Shown here one piece after another: positions 23,953-34,800 of a stretch of DNA of 64,000 nt (position 1 is its first letter; every line of letters starts with the position of its first letter). Position numbers and translations under genes: made by a program. The DNA comes from Osmia lignaria lignaria (Eukaryota; Arthropoda; Insecta; Hymenoptera; Megachilidae), in the NCBI RefSeq assembly GCF_051020975.1, contig NC_135038.1, forward strand, positions 9,360,001-9,424,000. Reading direction: 5' to 3'. Under the pieces are notes generated by a model. That model had not been told where the DNA came from. It saw only the letters and a list, made by a program, of their open reading frames with translations, and searched no databases.

Positions 23953-24093
23953 AGGGTCCTAGAGTAAAATAAAAAAATGGAGCATATAGGTATTGGGAGA
24001 ATAATTTTTTAGGCTCTCTCCATGGTCCGCCATCCGAAAATTAATAATATCAATCATTTGTTAAACAAAATCAAGTTTAATTCCATTGTCATG
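23953..24093. repeat. third copy of the 165-bp unit
   Basis: From GGGTCCTAGAGTAAAATAA through ATGGAGCATATAGGTATT, GGGAGAATAA, the core and AATTCCATTGT it is almost identical to the copy at 21350, although 2.4 kb away. Such similarity suggests recent duplication or movement. Confidence 0.9.
24012..24031 (-). repeat. dispersed core element, copy 9
   Basis: GGCTCTCTCCATGGTCCGCC, identical to copy 8 including flanks. Confidence 0.9.
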
Positions 24094-24168
24094 CTATTTC
24101 AATGAATAGCTCTGTTTATCATCTCAGGGCAACTTAGAATGCCCCGATTCTTCAGGGTGGCATTCTCT

Positions 24169-24185
24169 TTAACCCTTTGGGTTAA
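24169..24185. repeat. 17-bp palindrome TTAACCC/GGGTTAA
   Basis: TTAACCCTTTGGGTTAA. Just before it a second hairpin pairs AGAATGCC (24136-24143) with GGCATTCT (24159-24166). Confidence 0.75.
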
Positions 24186-24189
24186 GGAA

Positions 24190-24830
24190 AAAATCCATTG
24201 GTGGTAGTAAGAAATATCATGGTCCATCGGTGGTCCACGCGTGTCGACGAGGAAACGCGCGGAGGCGCAAGAAAAAGGGGCCCCGGAAGAAAAGGGAGGC
24301 CACGTTCCGTACACGTTCCGTGCACACGTCTCTTAGGGGGGGGAGGAGGGCAGCTAGATCAGACGAGTCGAGGGCTAGATACACTGTTAGCTGGCCGCAC
24401 TTCAAACAGGGATGCAAAACACGTCGAACGGATGGATGACGCGAAGGGGGCAAGAAAGAAGCCGGTAAGCGGGTTACGGTCGACGCGTATAATACTCGAA
24501 CGGGCATGTCGTACACGTACACCTACACGGTCTTCTTATAAATACGAGACAGTGCGTGGCGCACTCGAGAGAAGGTGCGTAAGTCCGCATCTGCCCGAGA
24601 TTCTCACGCGCGACGCATCTGTCTCGAGTTCCCACGAGAACGACCACGAAGAAGAAGCCCGTGGCCGGGAGCTGCCAGTCGAGAAAGTTTCGTCCGTCCC
24701 CTTCGATCGTCCACGTGGCCGAGGCGTGCTAAGATTCGCCACTGTCTTTCCCGTCGATGTCTTTACCCTGATCGTTCTGCACGGATTAGGGAAGAGGCGT
24801 ATGCGGAGTATATCCTTGAATCGACGAGAT
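24190..24830 (+). promoter_or_regulatory. GC-rich island with TATAAATA box
   Basis: A CpG-rich block of about 640 bp. TATAAATA at 24537-24544 on the plus strand would place a start near 24568. Two Su(H) consensus sites follow in the same orientation, TTCTCACG at 24601-24608 and TTCCCACG at 24629-24636; CACGTG is near 24712. ORFs (220 codons on plus, 101 on minus) overlap and match no family, so they are not called. An unannotated Notch-responsive transcript is possible but unproven. Confidence 0.35.
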
Positions 24831-24984
24831 TTCGTTCTTCTTCTTCGTTTTTCTATCTAGGAGCTTCTGATGATACGGTACCTTCTCCTCTTGGTCGCTT
24901 TGTATCGATAGGGACGATATCTTCTGTTTGCTCAGAGGTTGTGGTTATCGGTATGGTTATCAGTAGACTGAGCAGTTCATAAAA

Positions 24985-25420
24985 TATATATTTTTTAGCA
25001 ATAATGTTATAAAATGTATTGTTGATAAATATAATGTCTTTTGATTAGGAATAATTGCACGTGTCACTGCAGTTGCAGTTGCAGTTAGCTTATGCACTTG
25101 AGTGCATAAATCAATGGTGGGGTTTTAAATTATTATAACTTATCAATATATATGATTTTTTATTTTTAGTAATAATATTACAAAATATATTGGTAATAAA
25201 TATAAAGTATCCTCTAGTTATGATAATTGCATATATCACTGCAGTTGCAGTTGCAGCTACCTTATGCACAATAGTGCATAAATCAAAATACATGATTTCC
25301 TTTATTTTTGGCAATAATATTACAAAATATACCCACTGATAATAAATATAAAATATATTTGCATATATCACTGCAGTTGCAGTTGCAGTTATCTTATGCA
25401 TTTGGATGCATAAATCAATA
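24985..25420. repeat. three-unit tandem array with a conserved hairpin
   Basis: Units contain AATAAT(A/G)TTA(C/T)AAAAT, GATAAATATAA, TCACTGCAGTTGCAGTTGCA and a short hairpin. Core starts are at 25064, 25236 and 25368 (spacings 172 and 132). The hairpins are TTATGCAC/GTGCATAA at 25090-25109 and 25262-25281, and TTATGCAT/ATGCATAA at 25394-25413. In the third unit both arms changed and pairing is kept. Confidence 0.85.
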
Positions 25421-25429
25421 ATGAAGTGT

Positions 25430-26640
25430 ATTATCTATTTTAATACTATCATAGCATATCAAAATACAATTAATTTTTCATTTTTAATTTTAAAATTTAT
25501 CCATAATTAATTACACATAAGATAATTTTTATTCAGATTAAAAATTGCATACTGTTGCATATTCTTCGTTCTCTAGCATCACTGATAGACTTCTAGGGTT
25601 TAAATAAAATCCCAAATAATTCGGAATTGAATTAAATGTAAATTCCAGCGAAAGATTAAGAACGGTTTTCCACTTTTTACCTGCTCGTACCATAAATGGT
25701 ACGGTAAGGCGACTCCGGCGTTCAAGGTGTTAATCGGTTCTCTCGAATCTGGAAACACGGCACGATTCCAGTGATCGTACAACCAATTACCAGGCCACTC
25801 GATCAGGCCACTTCGTGTTGCAGTTGATTCGCGCGAAACTAGAGGGAAAAACGGTGGCCAACAGCGTTGCTGTTACGGAAAATAGCGGCTTGAATTCCAA
25901 ACGGGGCTTGGCCACACGACAAGAAAACCCGACTTATAAATCTAGGCTGGAACAAGCGCAAAAACGCCGCTCGTGTTACTATAGCTTTTATTCTATATTA
26001 ACCGTCACACGGGACTAATTAGCGTTAATGTCATGCACTTATCGTGAGCTCGTTCAACTGATTTTATTGATGGTCTCAAAATGACTGTAATTGATATTTA
26101 AATATTTTTAAATCACCAAAATTGCATTCTGTTTTCATGATAATAATTTAAAATACCATGAATAATTCAGATACCAAATTACCGTCCTGAGAAAACTTTC
26201 AAACCGCTGTTTATCCAAAATCTATAAATCAGTAACACTAGTCCCCATAATCGCGTATCGAGCTGTCTGCTACCGGTCTCTGGTAGCCGTGATTTCTAGC
26301 CACTTTCCTAACGAATTGCCAAACAAGACGGCGCACCGGGTGACGTGTCGTTGTGACTCAGCTCAGAGAACCGGGATACTTAGACGTGTGCGTACCTGAG
26401 GATCAAGGGGGGTCGGTTTTAAGCTGAAAGGTAACAGGTGAAGGTGAAATATACCTTTCGAATGCTGGTAGATTTACGAGCTTCCTGTTCTTTTCAATTC
26501 GCATATAGGTCAAAATAATTTTCACCATACAAAATTTCATTTTATTTACAAATTTATTTACACCTGTTATTTTAATAGAAACATCATAAATGTAGGTCAA
26601 AATCGATTTGTTATAATATTTTCAATTTTCCATGCGAAGT
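25430..26640. other. intergenic DNA
   Basis: Nothing recognisable beyond a GC-richer stretch at 25660-26010 and another at 26230-26420. No gene called. Confidence 0.5.
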
Positions 26641-27090
26641 TGAAACGGTTTTTACGCGTCGCGTGTACGTAAGCGCGTGCTTGTTTTACCTGTCCGCCGT
26701 AGGTGTGTATACCTGACGCGGCGTGGCACATACGGCACACGTGACACGCGTGCGTACACGGCCGCTTACATCGCGCGAGCACGTGTACGATGGTATTTAT
26801 ACGGCGCTCTCTCGGGGCCGTGGGAATGAGCGGGCACCGCGACCGTTCTGGCACGAGCGCCGCGACGCGACGAGCGTCGACGTACGCGAAAGCGGACGCT
26901 GGCACAGGATAGAGAGCGGCGGAGCCGATTACCGTTCCACAAGCCGAGTGGAAACCACGCTGATTCCGCGACACGTGCTTTTCCCGCGGCCATAAATCGC
27001 CCGAGAAACGCTGCTGAGAAAGTAGCGGCGGATCGAAAGGTATCCGCTTCTTGCTCGGCAACGACCCGCCCGCGGGCTTGCCGAGCGTGA
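26640..27090 (-). promoter_or_regulatory. GC-rich island with minus-strand TATAAATA box
   Basis: CpG-rich block. The minus strand has TATAAATA at 26801-26794, with a Su(H) consensus (CGTGGGAA on plus, 26819-26826) 18 bp upstream and CACGTG at 26780-26785 between the TATA box and the predicted start near 26770. Additional CACGTG near 26739 and 26970. A donor-like CAG|GTAAAA on the minus strand lies near 26688. It has promoter-like layout but no recognisable product; ORFs on both strands are compositional. Confidence 0.4.
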
Positions 27091-27390
27091 TAATTGGATG
27101 TTTCGTTGTTTGTCTTCAATTTCTATATATGTAGGTGTTTCATTTTGAAAACTGGTAATACAATTTATTTTTTTTTTTTTTTGAATTGTTACTTCGGGAT
27201 GCTATATATCTAATTTAGTAGGATGAAGAGAAAATTGAAATTGGAAAGTTGGGGTATATGATATATTTAGATTTTATGTTTTGATGTATTAAAAATAATA
27301 TTTTTGTGGGAAAAAGGAGAGAAAATTAGGAAAATTGAAACGTAATTATTTTTTTAAATATAATACAATGCGTTCTTTAATTCTCGGACG

Positions 27391-27409
27391 GCGGACCATG
27401 GAGAGAGCC
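27391..27409 (+). repeat. dispersed core element, copy 10
   Basis: Exact core GCGGACCATGGAGAGAGCC, preceded by AATTCTCGGACG and followed by CCAATTTGTATTTCATATTA, the typical long flank. Confidence 0.92.
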
Positions 27410-28189
27410 CCAATTTGTATTTCATATTATTTCTTTTTGTTTAAAAATATTTTTTGTTTCGAATAGAATTACACGCATTACTTTTTTAGGAAAAAGGTCA
27501 GTCATTATATAGGGACTGATAACTGTAATTTATTTCTTTTTTAAACTCACCAAACTCTCCTTAAAGCTGAAATAACAGTATTACTTTGTACTTGAGTAAA
27601 AAACAGAAATGTGCAGTCGATTTATAGATTTGTATTAAACAACTTTCATATAAATTCGCATTAAAACCATAAAGAGCAGTCGAATTTCATGAGTATTTAT
27701 GGAACAGGTGTATTACATCGCGGAGAGAAGTATAATTTGTAGCAGCTTAAAGTGACACATGCGGCTTACAGAACGTATATAAGTATCTCGGTTTAATCCG
27801 ATTTCAACAATTCTGTAATTACCTTTTAATTCCGATTTCCCGTCGTTTCTGTACGCGTCCCCATTTGCATTATCTTCGAATCGTATTATTACCCATTTAC
27901 TGTTACATTTTGCTACATTTGCCAAACGGAAATGAATAAGTAAGTTTAATTTTAATAATTCCATGCTCCCTTTAAGGAGCAGTATTATTAGTCAATAATA
28001 TTTAACCAAACGACGTAAATTCGCGTCAATGGCAACTAGAAATAGTATAATTAATGGAAAAAAATGTACGTCAATGAGGGACAGAAATAGCATAAGAAAA
28101 TGATATGCATTTACGTCAACGACTGGTAATTTATTAAATTGTTCCATATCAACTGAGCGATCTTGAAAGGTAAGAAGTCTGACACAATT

Positions 28190-28320
28190 ACATGACAGAA
28201 AAGTATCATGAAACACCACTTATGTTACATCAATATAAAGCTTGAAGATTGCTAAAAATAGCTGTGTAAAAGTTTCATCGATATTTTTAATACAAAATCG
28301 CTGGTTGCAGATTGCAACAA
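28190..28320 (-). repeat. dispersed repeat D2, copy
   Basis: GACAGAAAAGTATCATGAAA, CACTTATGTTACATCAATAT, AAAGCTTGAAG, and TTTTTAATACAAAAT followed by GGTTGCAGATTGCAAC. It is the reverse complement of the order seen at 46125 and 46300, including the GTTGCAAT end. Confidence 0.7.
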
Positions 28321-31300
28321 ACTATGTATCAAAGTAAAATTGGTGTTCTTTCTTATCAAATTTTGATCATTCTACGATGAAAGTTAATTCTAATTTAATA
28401 CAGTGTTAATTTGATAATTATTCATTAAAAAAAAGATGTTATTTGGAAATTATGTCAATTACTATCTGCATGCAGAAATTATCGCGTTAAAGATGGATAA
28501 TGATAGTCAGTGAGCTTATACGTCGATTATTGCAAATATCGAGAATTTTTCGAGAAATCCATGACGAATGTATAATAATATGTAAAATGATCCTCGATAG
28601 TTCGGATCTTGGTGAAAGTGTTGAAGCATACGCGACATTTCGTCAACTCGGACAATTTCGTATCAAACGATCCGTGTAATTTACAAATTTACCGAAATCG
28701 AGTTACCTGTTACGTCGAAACGTCACGTTCGCGATTTTTATTCAACATTGACAAAATTCTCGAACGACAGCTGCCGTCTGGAAACAATCAATTTCCAAAC
28801 GGGAGAAGTTTCACGCGTCGACCGACTTTACACTCTGAGAGAGTCGCGTTCTTGTTGGATTCTTTAAGGATACGCTCCTTTTTTTCCTTCCGATACCAAT
28901 CGAACAACTAATTTCTCACCCCACCTTCGTAATCGTCGCAATTACTCGAAAGAGAAGGTTTTACCGTGTTACGATGGAAATACTTTTCGCCGATGGAGAG
29001 AGAGTAAGAGGGAAGGTGGGAACGGTGAGTCGTGTAATGAATTAATTTCACCGACAGAAATGGCACCGATTAAACTGATCGACGAGGAAAGAGGCTGTAT
29101 AATTGATACATTTCACACGGCTGTTTTGTTTATTTCCTCGAAATATACGGGGTGTTCGAAAAGATTCTATAATTAAAAACGAAGTTGATATATTGTGGTA
29201 TGGAAAAGTATTATGTATAAAAAATGAAAAATTCTGAAGCAAATATTGTAAGAGAATATTAGGATTTTTGCAAATTTATTTAATAAAAATTATATTATTA
29301 ATTAAATTATTAGCTTAAATTTATTTAAGCTAAATTATGGTATAGGAAAATTTTAATTAATATTTACTTTGATCGTGAGTGTACTTATAAAATAAATTAT
29401 GTCTTTCGTAAAATTAATTTAAAAATTTAATTTTATTTAAAATATTTCTTCATTTTTTTTTTTATTATATTATTTAATTATGTAACGTGGGAAACTTAAG
29501 ATGATCACTTTGGAAATTTACCACAAATAAAGGAACCACTCGAACGAAACAGAAAGCAGGTATAATTTGAAAATAAGTTCCCGTCATTAATAAAATATAT
29601 TCTACAGTTGATAACATGAAAGAGGTGTGTCGCGGTTAATTCAGCTTAACACGATTGACATAATTTCCTTTAAGGACATTTGCGTTTATATTGGCAACGA
29701 GTTTGTGTCCCATTAAATACATTAATGAAACTTCTTTTCTTTTTCTCTTCACCGACAAGTGCCGTTTATAAAATATGTTTTCAATATCGAGAGATTAAAA
29801 GGAAAGGAAATATTATTGCAGTAGAAATCGAGAAATGAAAAAATTTCAGAAGTATAATAAATTGGAAATCAGGAATTAAATGTGGTATACAGTTACAGTG
29901 AAATGGAGAAAATGAAATTTTGTACTCCTTTGGATAAAACATCTTACGTAAGTGAAAATTGTTGCAATGTTGAAAATTAAATTACTTAAAGTACTTTTAT
30001 TTTTTTTATTAGAGATATATTTTGAAATTATTAAACATTACAAGAAAATAGACGAGAATTAGAAGAGTTAGAAGTAATTGAATGATAATTTTTGTTGCAT
30101 ATTTTTCATTTGTTTTATGGAGAAAGTGATTGGGTGCAGGTTTAACGTGGTTCCTAATGCAGGGTTGTACGAAGGGTTGCCTGCTCTTCAGGGTTTTATC
30201 CTTTCAACACCTTGATTTTCTATCCAAAATATTATAAACATTTCATTACAATTTCTTCTGTGGTGTTTATTTTTTGATTTACAACAAATTCTATATCTTT
30301 ATACAAAATTTGCTAGTTCACATTTTTTTTTATAGTAATTCAATAAAAATTTATTAAAATTATAAAAAGAATGGTGAAAAGAATGACTAATAAGTATTAT
30401 TAATTTAACAAAATTTATTTCAAAATAATTAAATTAATTTTCATTGCATTTCTCCTTATATAAAAAAATCAATGAGCTCTATTTCAATGTTAATACACTT
30501 TAATCACAATGAAACGATAGCATTGTAACTCACGGTGCTTAACATTTGCATTTTCAACCCCAATTGAAGCCATTCGGACATTCGCGGTCTGCTGGCCGTT
30601 AAACAAACAGAGAATTGGGTTAACCCCATCGATGGGCCATACTCGAAATTATTCACCCCTCGCATTATTGTATTAGTATCTGATACACGTTGCATTCTTT
30701 TGTTATTCCAAGGGTGGCTTACTCCCAATTGGCCACGGAAAATCATGCGAATTCACGCACCCTAATTCACCCCTTCGAACATGTGCTTGTCACATATGGG
30801 CAACACGTGTGCATCCCTTCTACAATTTAAACTTTTCAATTAACATATTACTTTTTGTATATTTATTTTATAAAATTCTTCGTATATATTTCATTTTGTA
30901 TACAATTTATATAACGAGGAAGATACTATAATTGCAATATTTAGAATTGAAAATATTTTCAGAATTTTTAATTTTATTTAATGCACGTGTACGACACAGT
31001 CGCGAAAATGGGAGAAGCCAATCAGTTTCTTAGTTACGCAAGAACCTGTTTCACTTTGTACCAAGAATCACAGGTGTGTGCATTGATTAACCGTATGAAA
31101 AAGGATAATTGAATGGGACGGTCGCAGAAGGGGGAGGATTATTTAATCACCCTAATATGCAACTGATATCTCACTGAAAATTACTTAAATAATTAAAATC
31201 TTGAAAACCCTGGATCATTTTCTGTCAAGAAACTTTCCTTTCAAGTTTTTCAAATCATGAGAAACTTTCCAAACCCCTACAATTAGGATGGAAAAATTTT

Positions 31301-31639
31301 TTCCCAAAATCTTCCTCTCGCATCCCATAGAATCTTCGGTCAAATCTTAAGATATTTTTCGAATCTTTCCTAAAGGAAGGGCTGGAAAGACCCTCGAGGC
31401 TTTCACAAACCAGTTTTAGGTATGAATGGACCCTTTTCAAAGCCCCCAAGTCTTTGTTCCTTTATATTCTCGAAGGGCTGACAATTTTCGAAGATCGCAG
31501 GTGAATCGAAACATACGAATTCCCTTGAAAAGGCTCTTTTAAAAATATATCTTCTCAAGGAAATATTCGTACTAATTTAAAAGAATCTATATTAACTTAA
31601 AACTATCATACGAACAGGTGTGAATAACGAGACAGGTTG

Positions 31640-32162
31640 ATTATGCTTACAATTACATTTATTCATTTATTCTCTTAACAATGTGGAAGACAATAGGAAG
31701 TGTTATCGGTAAACAACCGACGACATTAAAGCCAATATCACAATGTATACAATTAAACCTACTAGGTACAAATATCACAATTCTGCGACCACTCATTTAC
31801 AGTGTCGCTGTTTAAAAAACAAATGGAAAAAATGGACAAAAAAAAAAAAAAATATTCTTTTTAACTGATCGTACACAAATTCCAGGATTTCCTTCTTAGA
31901 ACAAGAAAGGAGGATCAGTTAGGGAACGTTGTAAACTACAATCTACGTATCACAGTTTCGAATGAATCTTATCTAAAGGGCAGTCTCTGCTGGTCTTGGG
32001 GGTTGTATAAAAAATCTCCTCGCCAGTATTTTGGCGCCAGGAAGCTGGAACTTTCCCTTCCTCTTCGAAGACAACCAGTGGACAGTCTCTCAGTTGATGA
32101 TCCTCAAGGTCTCGGTAGTGCAGGCGTATGAGGTAGACGACGTTCGCGGAGATTCGATCATT
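31640..32162 (-). promoter_or_regulatory. 3' UTR of the m-alpha-type gene with K boxes and a GY box
   Basis: Minus-strand reading gives three K boxes (plus-strand ATCACA at 31737-31742, 31774-31779, 31949-31954) and one GY box GTCTTCC (plus-strand GGAAGAC at 31685-31691, extended to TGGAAGAC). The GY box is complementary to the miR-7 seed. Tandem AATAAA-type signals (TTTATT on plus) at about 31657-31672 probably end the transcript. No Brd box found. Confidence 0.8.
31657..31672 (-). terminator. polyadenylation signals of the m-alpha-type gene
   Basis: Two closely spaced AATAAATG words on the minus strand, just beyond the GY box. Confidence 0.55.
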
Positions 32163-32648
32163 TCACGCGACTTGCATCTCGGGCGTCTGGTACTGTGAGA
32201 AGGCTCGTTCCTTGTAGCACAGGTCACTGTCGGCCATGCTGAGGGTGGTCCAGTAGAAGTCGCCGGCGTGGGTGTGCGCGAAGTGAACGGGGACGTAGCA
32301 CTGACCAGGTACAACCGGGACAACAGTCATCTGTCCGTCCAAACATACGGTGATGGCAGCTCCTTCCTCGGCGTCCTGCAATCCAGCCAACAGCCTCCTC
32401 TCGAGAGCCTCGTTCGCGTTGTTCTGGTTGTCCACTTCCTCGGTGAATATCTCCACCTGTGGCACCGCTTTCTGTCCCTTTCCGTATTTGCTCCTGCCGG
32501 TTCTCTTCTTCAGCAGCCGCAGTATCGGCTTCAAAACGCTTCTGACGCGTTTGTTGCCGCCGTTCTTGCCTGACATCTTCAGGTTGTAGAGGTTGTCGTT
32601 CAGCTCGTTCTCGTAATCGAACACGTGGTTCATCGTGGTGGCGGCCAT
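32163..32648 (-). CDS. E(spl)malpha: Bearded-family protein, m-alpha/m4 type
   Basis: Single-exon ORF of 161 aa; start ATG at 32646-32648 in the context AAACATGG; stop TGA at 32163-32165. Bearded-family hallmarks in order: a basic amphipathic helix at about residues 33-50 (KRVRSVLKPILRLLKKR), an NxxNExLE-type motif at 77-83 (NANEALE), a hydrophobic segment at 98-112, and VPVHFAHT...GDFYWTT at 119-135, a block characteristic of the full-length m-alpha/m4 group. A short C-terminal tail ends MQVA. Family role: Bearded proteins bind Neuralized and limit Delta internalisation, tuning lateral inhibition. There is no signal peptide or membrane segment. Placement 30 kb from a HES gene on the same strand supports the E(spl)-C assignment. 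Whether m-alpha or m4 is the closer relative is not decided here. Confidence 0.95.
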   Translation of the reverse strand: MAATTMNHVFDYENELNDNLYNLKMSGKNGGNKRVRSVLKPILRLLKKRTGRSKYGKGQKAVPQVEIFTEEVDNQNNANEALERRLLAGLQDAEEGAAITVCLDGQMTVVPVVPGQCYVPVHFAHTHAGDFYWTTLSMADSDLCYKERAFSQYQTPEMQVA

Positions 32649-32849
32649 GTTTGCTGTGCCTGGTTACCTTGCCGATGAGCGAAACCACAACCGGTTTTAA
32701 AGGAGCGAAACCGCACAATATCGTGTCTGTGTTATCGCGTTCAACTCGAAACACTTGGTGATTCCCGATGAAACGGTTCAAGGCTCGGATGAGTTTTCTG
32801 GATACTCGGTGAATATCGTGTGCCAATGGTTTGGTACGAAGCGCTAGTG

Positions 32850-32891
32850 AGCGAATGATGCCTTAGACGAGCAACCCCGGACCTTATATAG
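32850..32891 (-). promoter_or_regulatory. core promoter of the m-alpha-type gene
   Basis: CTATATAAG at 32891-32883 on the minus strand and a perfect Inr TCATTC at 32858-32853, putting +1 at 32856 with TATAAG at -32. The 5' UTR is about 208 nt. Confidence 0.85.
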
Positions 32892-32928
32892 CCCCGTTCG
32901 AGCAGCACGGGGTGACAGAGTGGGGAGG

Positions 32929-32935
32929 GCAGGTG
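32929..32935. promoter_or_regulatory. proneural A-type E-box
   Basis: GCAGGTG, a perfect GCAGSTG site, about 75 bp upstream of +1 and 9 bp from the SPS. Confidence 0.75.
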
Positions 32936-32944
32936 CACTCTGGC

Positions 32945-32977
32945 TGTGGGAACTTGGAGAATTCGGAGCTTCCCACG
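32945..32977 (-). promoter_or_regulatory. Su(H) paired site (SPS), both halves consensus
   Basis: TGTGGGAA at 32945-32952 and TTCCCACG at 32970-32977, head to head with a 17-bp spacer, the same spacing as at the HES gene. It lies at about -89 to -121. A single further Su(H) site is at 33700-33707. Confidence 0.9.
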
Positions 32978-32984
32978 TCAGGGT

Positions 32985-34770
32985 CCACGCCGACCATCTG
33001 CCGTTCTTTCTCCCTCCTCTGGACACCCTCCGACACTAATCCAACCTAACCCACCCCGAGCTGCGTTGAGAAGAATCTACGCTCACCCACCCCCGCGATC
33101 ACCCCCTCGGCTCGTAGAACTTCTTCCTCTCGGTGGATCCTTCCTTTCCTTTTCCATGCTCTCCGATTTCCAGCCGAGAAAGCCGAAGCCGCCGGGGTCC
33201 TTTCGGCCCTTTTTACATCAAAAGGGTGGATATATGTTTGCCCGGATCGAGGGAGGACCGGCTCGAACCTGTTGCGACAAGTCTCTCCTTCGACGGGGAT
33301 GAGATTTCATCATCTATAGCGTTTAGGCTTCCTCTTGCCAACGGGGTGAATCAACCCTTAGCTCAACTTTTCGATTACATAATTAATTTTTTTAAGTTTT
33401 TTCAAAATATTTTTCATGGGATTTATAGGGAAAGGGCGGAGGCAATAACTAAGGTCATTTTTGATCCAAGATTTTTTTTTTTCTCAAAATCTCAGTGTCA
33501 ATTTTAATTTTATTTAAGTGCAGACGGTTTCGTGACGAAACTTGCAACATCAAATACTGAAAGTGACTTTTCTTTCGTTTAAATTTATCTGATGTGTAAT
33601 CTGATAAGACATCAACAGAATTGTCACGAGAACTCCTTTCCCAACTTTCTTTATAGCCGCTTGTCATTCTTTAAATTTAAGATCGAACGTTCGTACGCAT
33701 TCCCACGTCAAATTATTATCTCCTCGTTGCTTGCTCACGGCAACGTTTTACCTTTCCTTACACGTCGCCATAACTCGTTATCATTCGATAAAAGCTCACG
33801 AAATTTTTATATATACATCCTTTCCAGAAGATGGTATGTTTACATATGAAAGGAAGAAACGTATCTGTGTCGTGTAAAGAAAATTTCCAATTGATTATTT
33901 AACTATGCTATATAATCATTCAATTTTTATCCCTTTTAAAAATAATTCTTCATCGTTTCTATTTGACACCATACCATTTTATTCAGTTGGTCAATTTTAG
34001 GAGCTAATACCACCCTTAGAAGAAAAATTGAAGGATGGGTCACTCTTGATATTCCATGTGTTTTACAATAAATTACCCAAAAATGTTTTTCTCGTTTCGC
34101 CAACGCAAAGGCGATAATTCATCGGATTAAATAAATCCTGCAAAAATTCTTCGAAGCTCCCCCTCCGCCACTTTTTACGCGAAATATTTATGTCGCTGGA
34201 GGGGCGATTAATTCGTCCAATTAGATGAAACATTCGTCGTGAGGATCCTTCAGCGTGCACGGGACGACGTTTAAATCAACAAGTTGGCGCAAGGGGCTGT
34301 AAGTTATAGTAATTAACGCGCGGCAATAATGTTCGCCAGCTTCCTCCATTACTCCGCTGTGCCGGAGAGATTTAGGGTCGAGCGTCTAGACGCGTTCGGA
34401 TAGCCATGGCACCCCTCCGAGTCATTAACTTACGCCTCACAGCCACTTTTTTCCATTTCCTTTTTTTTCTTCTGGAAGAACCACGTTGCCCTGTCCGCAT
34501 CCCTGCAGGGAACCGTACACCCCCGCACACGAGTCTCTCTTATAACTTTTTGCATCTTTTTTCCTTATCCCCCTTTGTGTTCGTCGAATTAACAAGTCTT
34601 TTGGCCGGAACTAGAAATCAGGTGAATTTTCTAATGCCTATTTATTTTTCAAATTAAAAAAAAAATAGAATTATTCCTTCAGTATCCTGATCCTCAAGAT
34701 TTAAGTGAAAATAGGTAAATAAATGTTTGGAAACTTTTTAGATAAGAAAAATAATATATTAGCAATATTT
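32985..34770. other. upstream flank of the m-alpha-type gene
   Basis: 32985-33310 is GC-rich and probably regulatory; an isolated Su(H) consensus TTCCCACG is at 33700-33707. GC-richer again at 34080-34600. ORFs here are shadows or compositional. Confidence 0.5.
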
Positions 34771-34779
34771 TTCAACTGG

Positions 34780-34800
34780 TAGCTCTCTTCTTGGTCCGTC
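34780..34800 (-). repeat. dispersed core element, copy 11 (most diverged)
   Basis: AGCTCTCTTCTTGGTCCGTC: three changes including loss of the CCATGG palindrome. It keeps the GTGGGTTAA outer end. Confidence 0.65.

Larger units (their letters stand above)
27100..31620. other. intergenic DNA downstream of the m-alpha-type gene
   Basis: Mainly AT-rich. Holds core copy 10 (27391), D2 copy (28190), adjacent palindromes GGGTTAACCC and CCCATCGATGGG near 30617-30640, and CACGTG near 30805 and 30985. 28600-29100 is GC-richer. No gene recognised. Confidence 0.55.

Noticed and set aside
24198..24860. 220-codon plus-strand ORF in a GC-rich island
   Set aside because: It runs through a TATA box, overlaps long ORFs on the other strand and has Arg-rich, low-information composition with no recognisable domain.
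32224..32826. 200-codon frame overlapping the m-alpha-type CDS
   Set aside because: It is a shadow of the real gene in another frame; only the 161-aa frame carries Bearded motifs.
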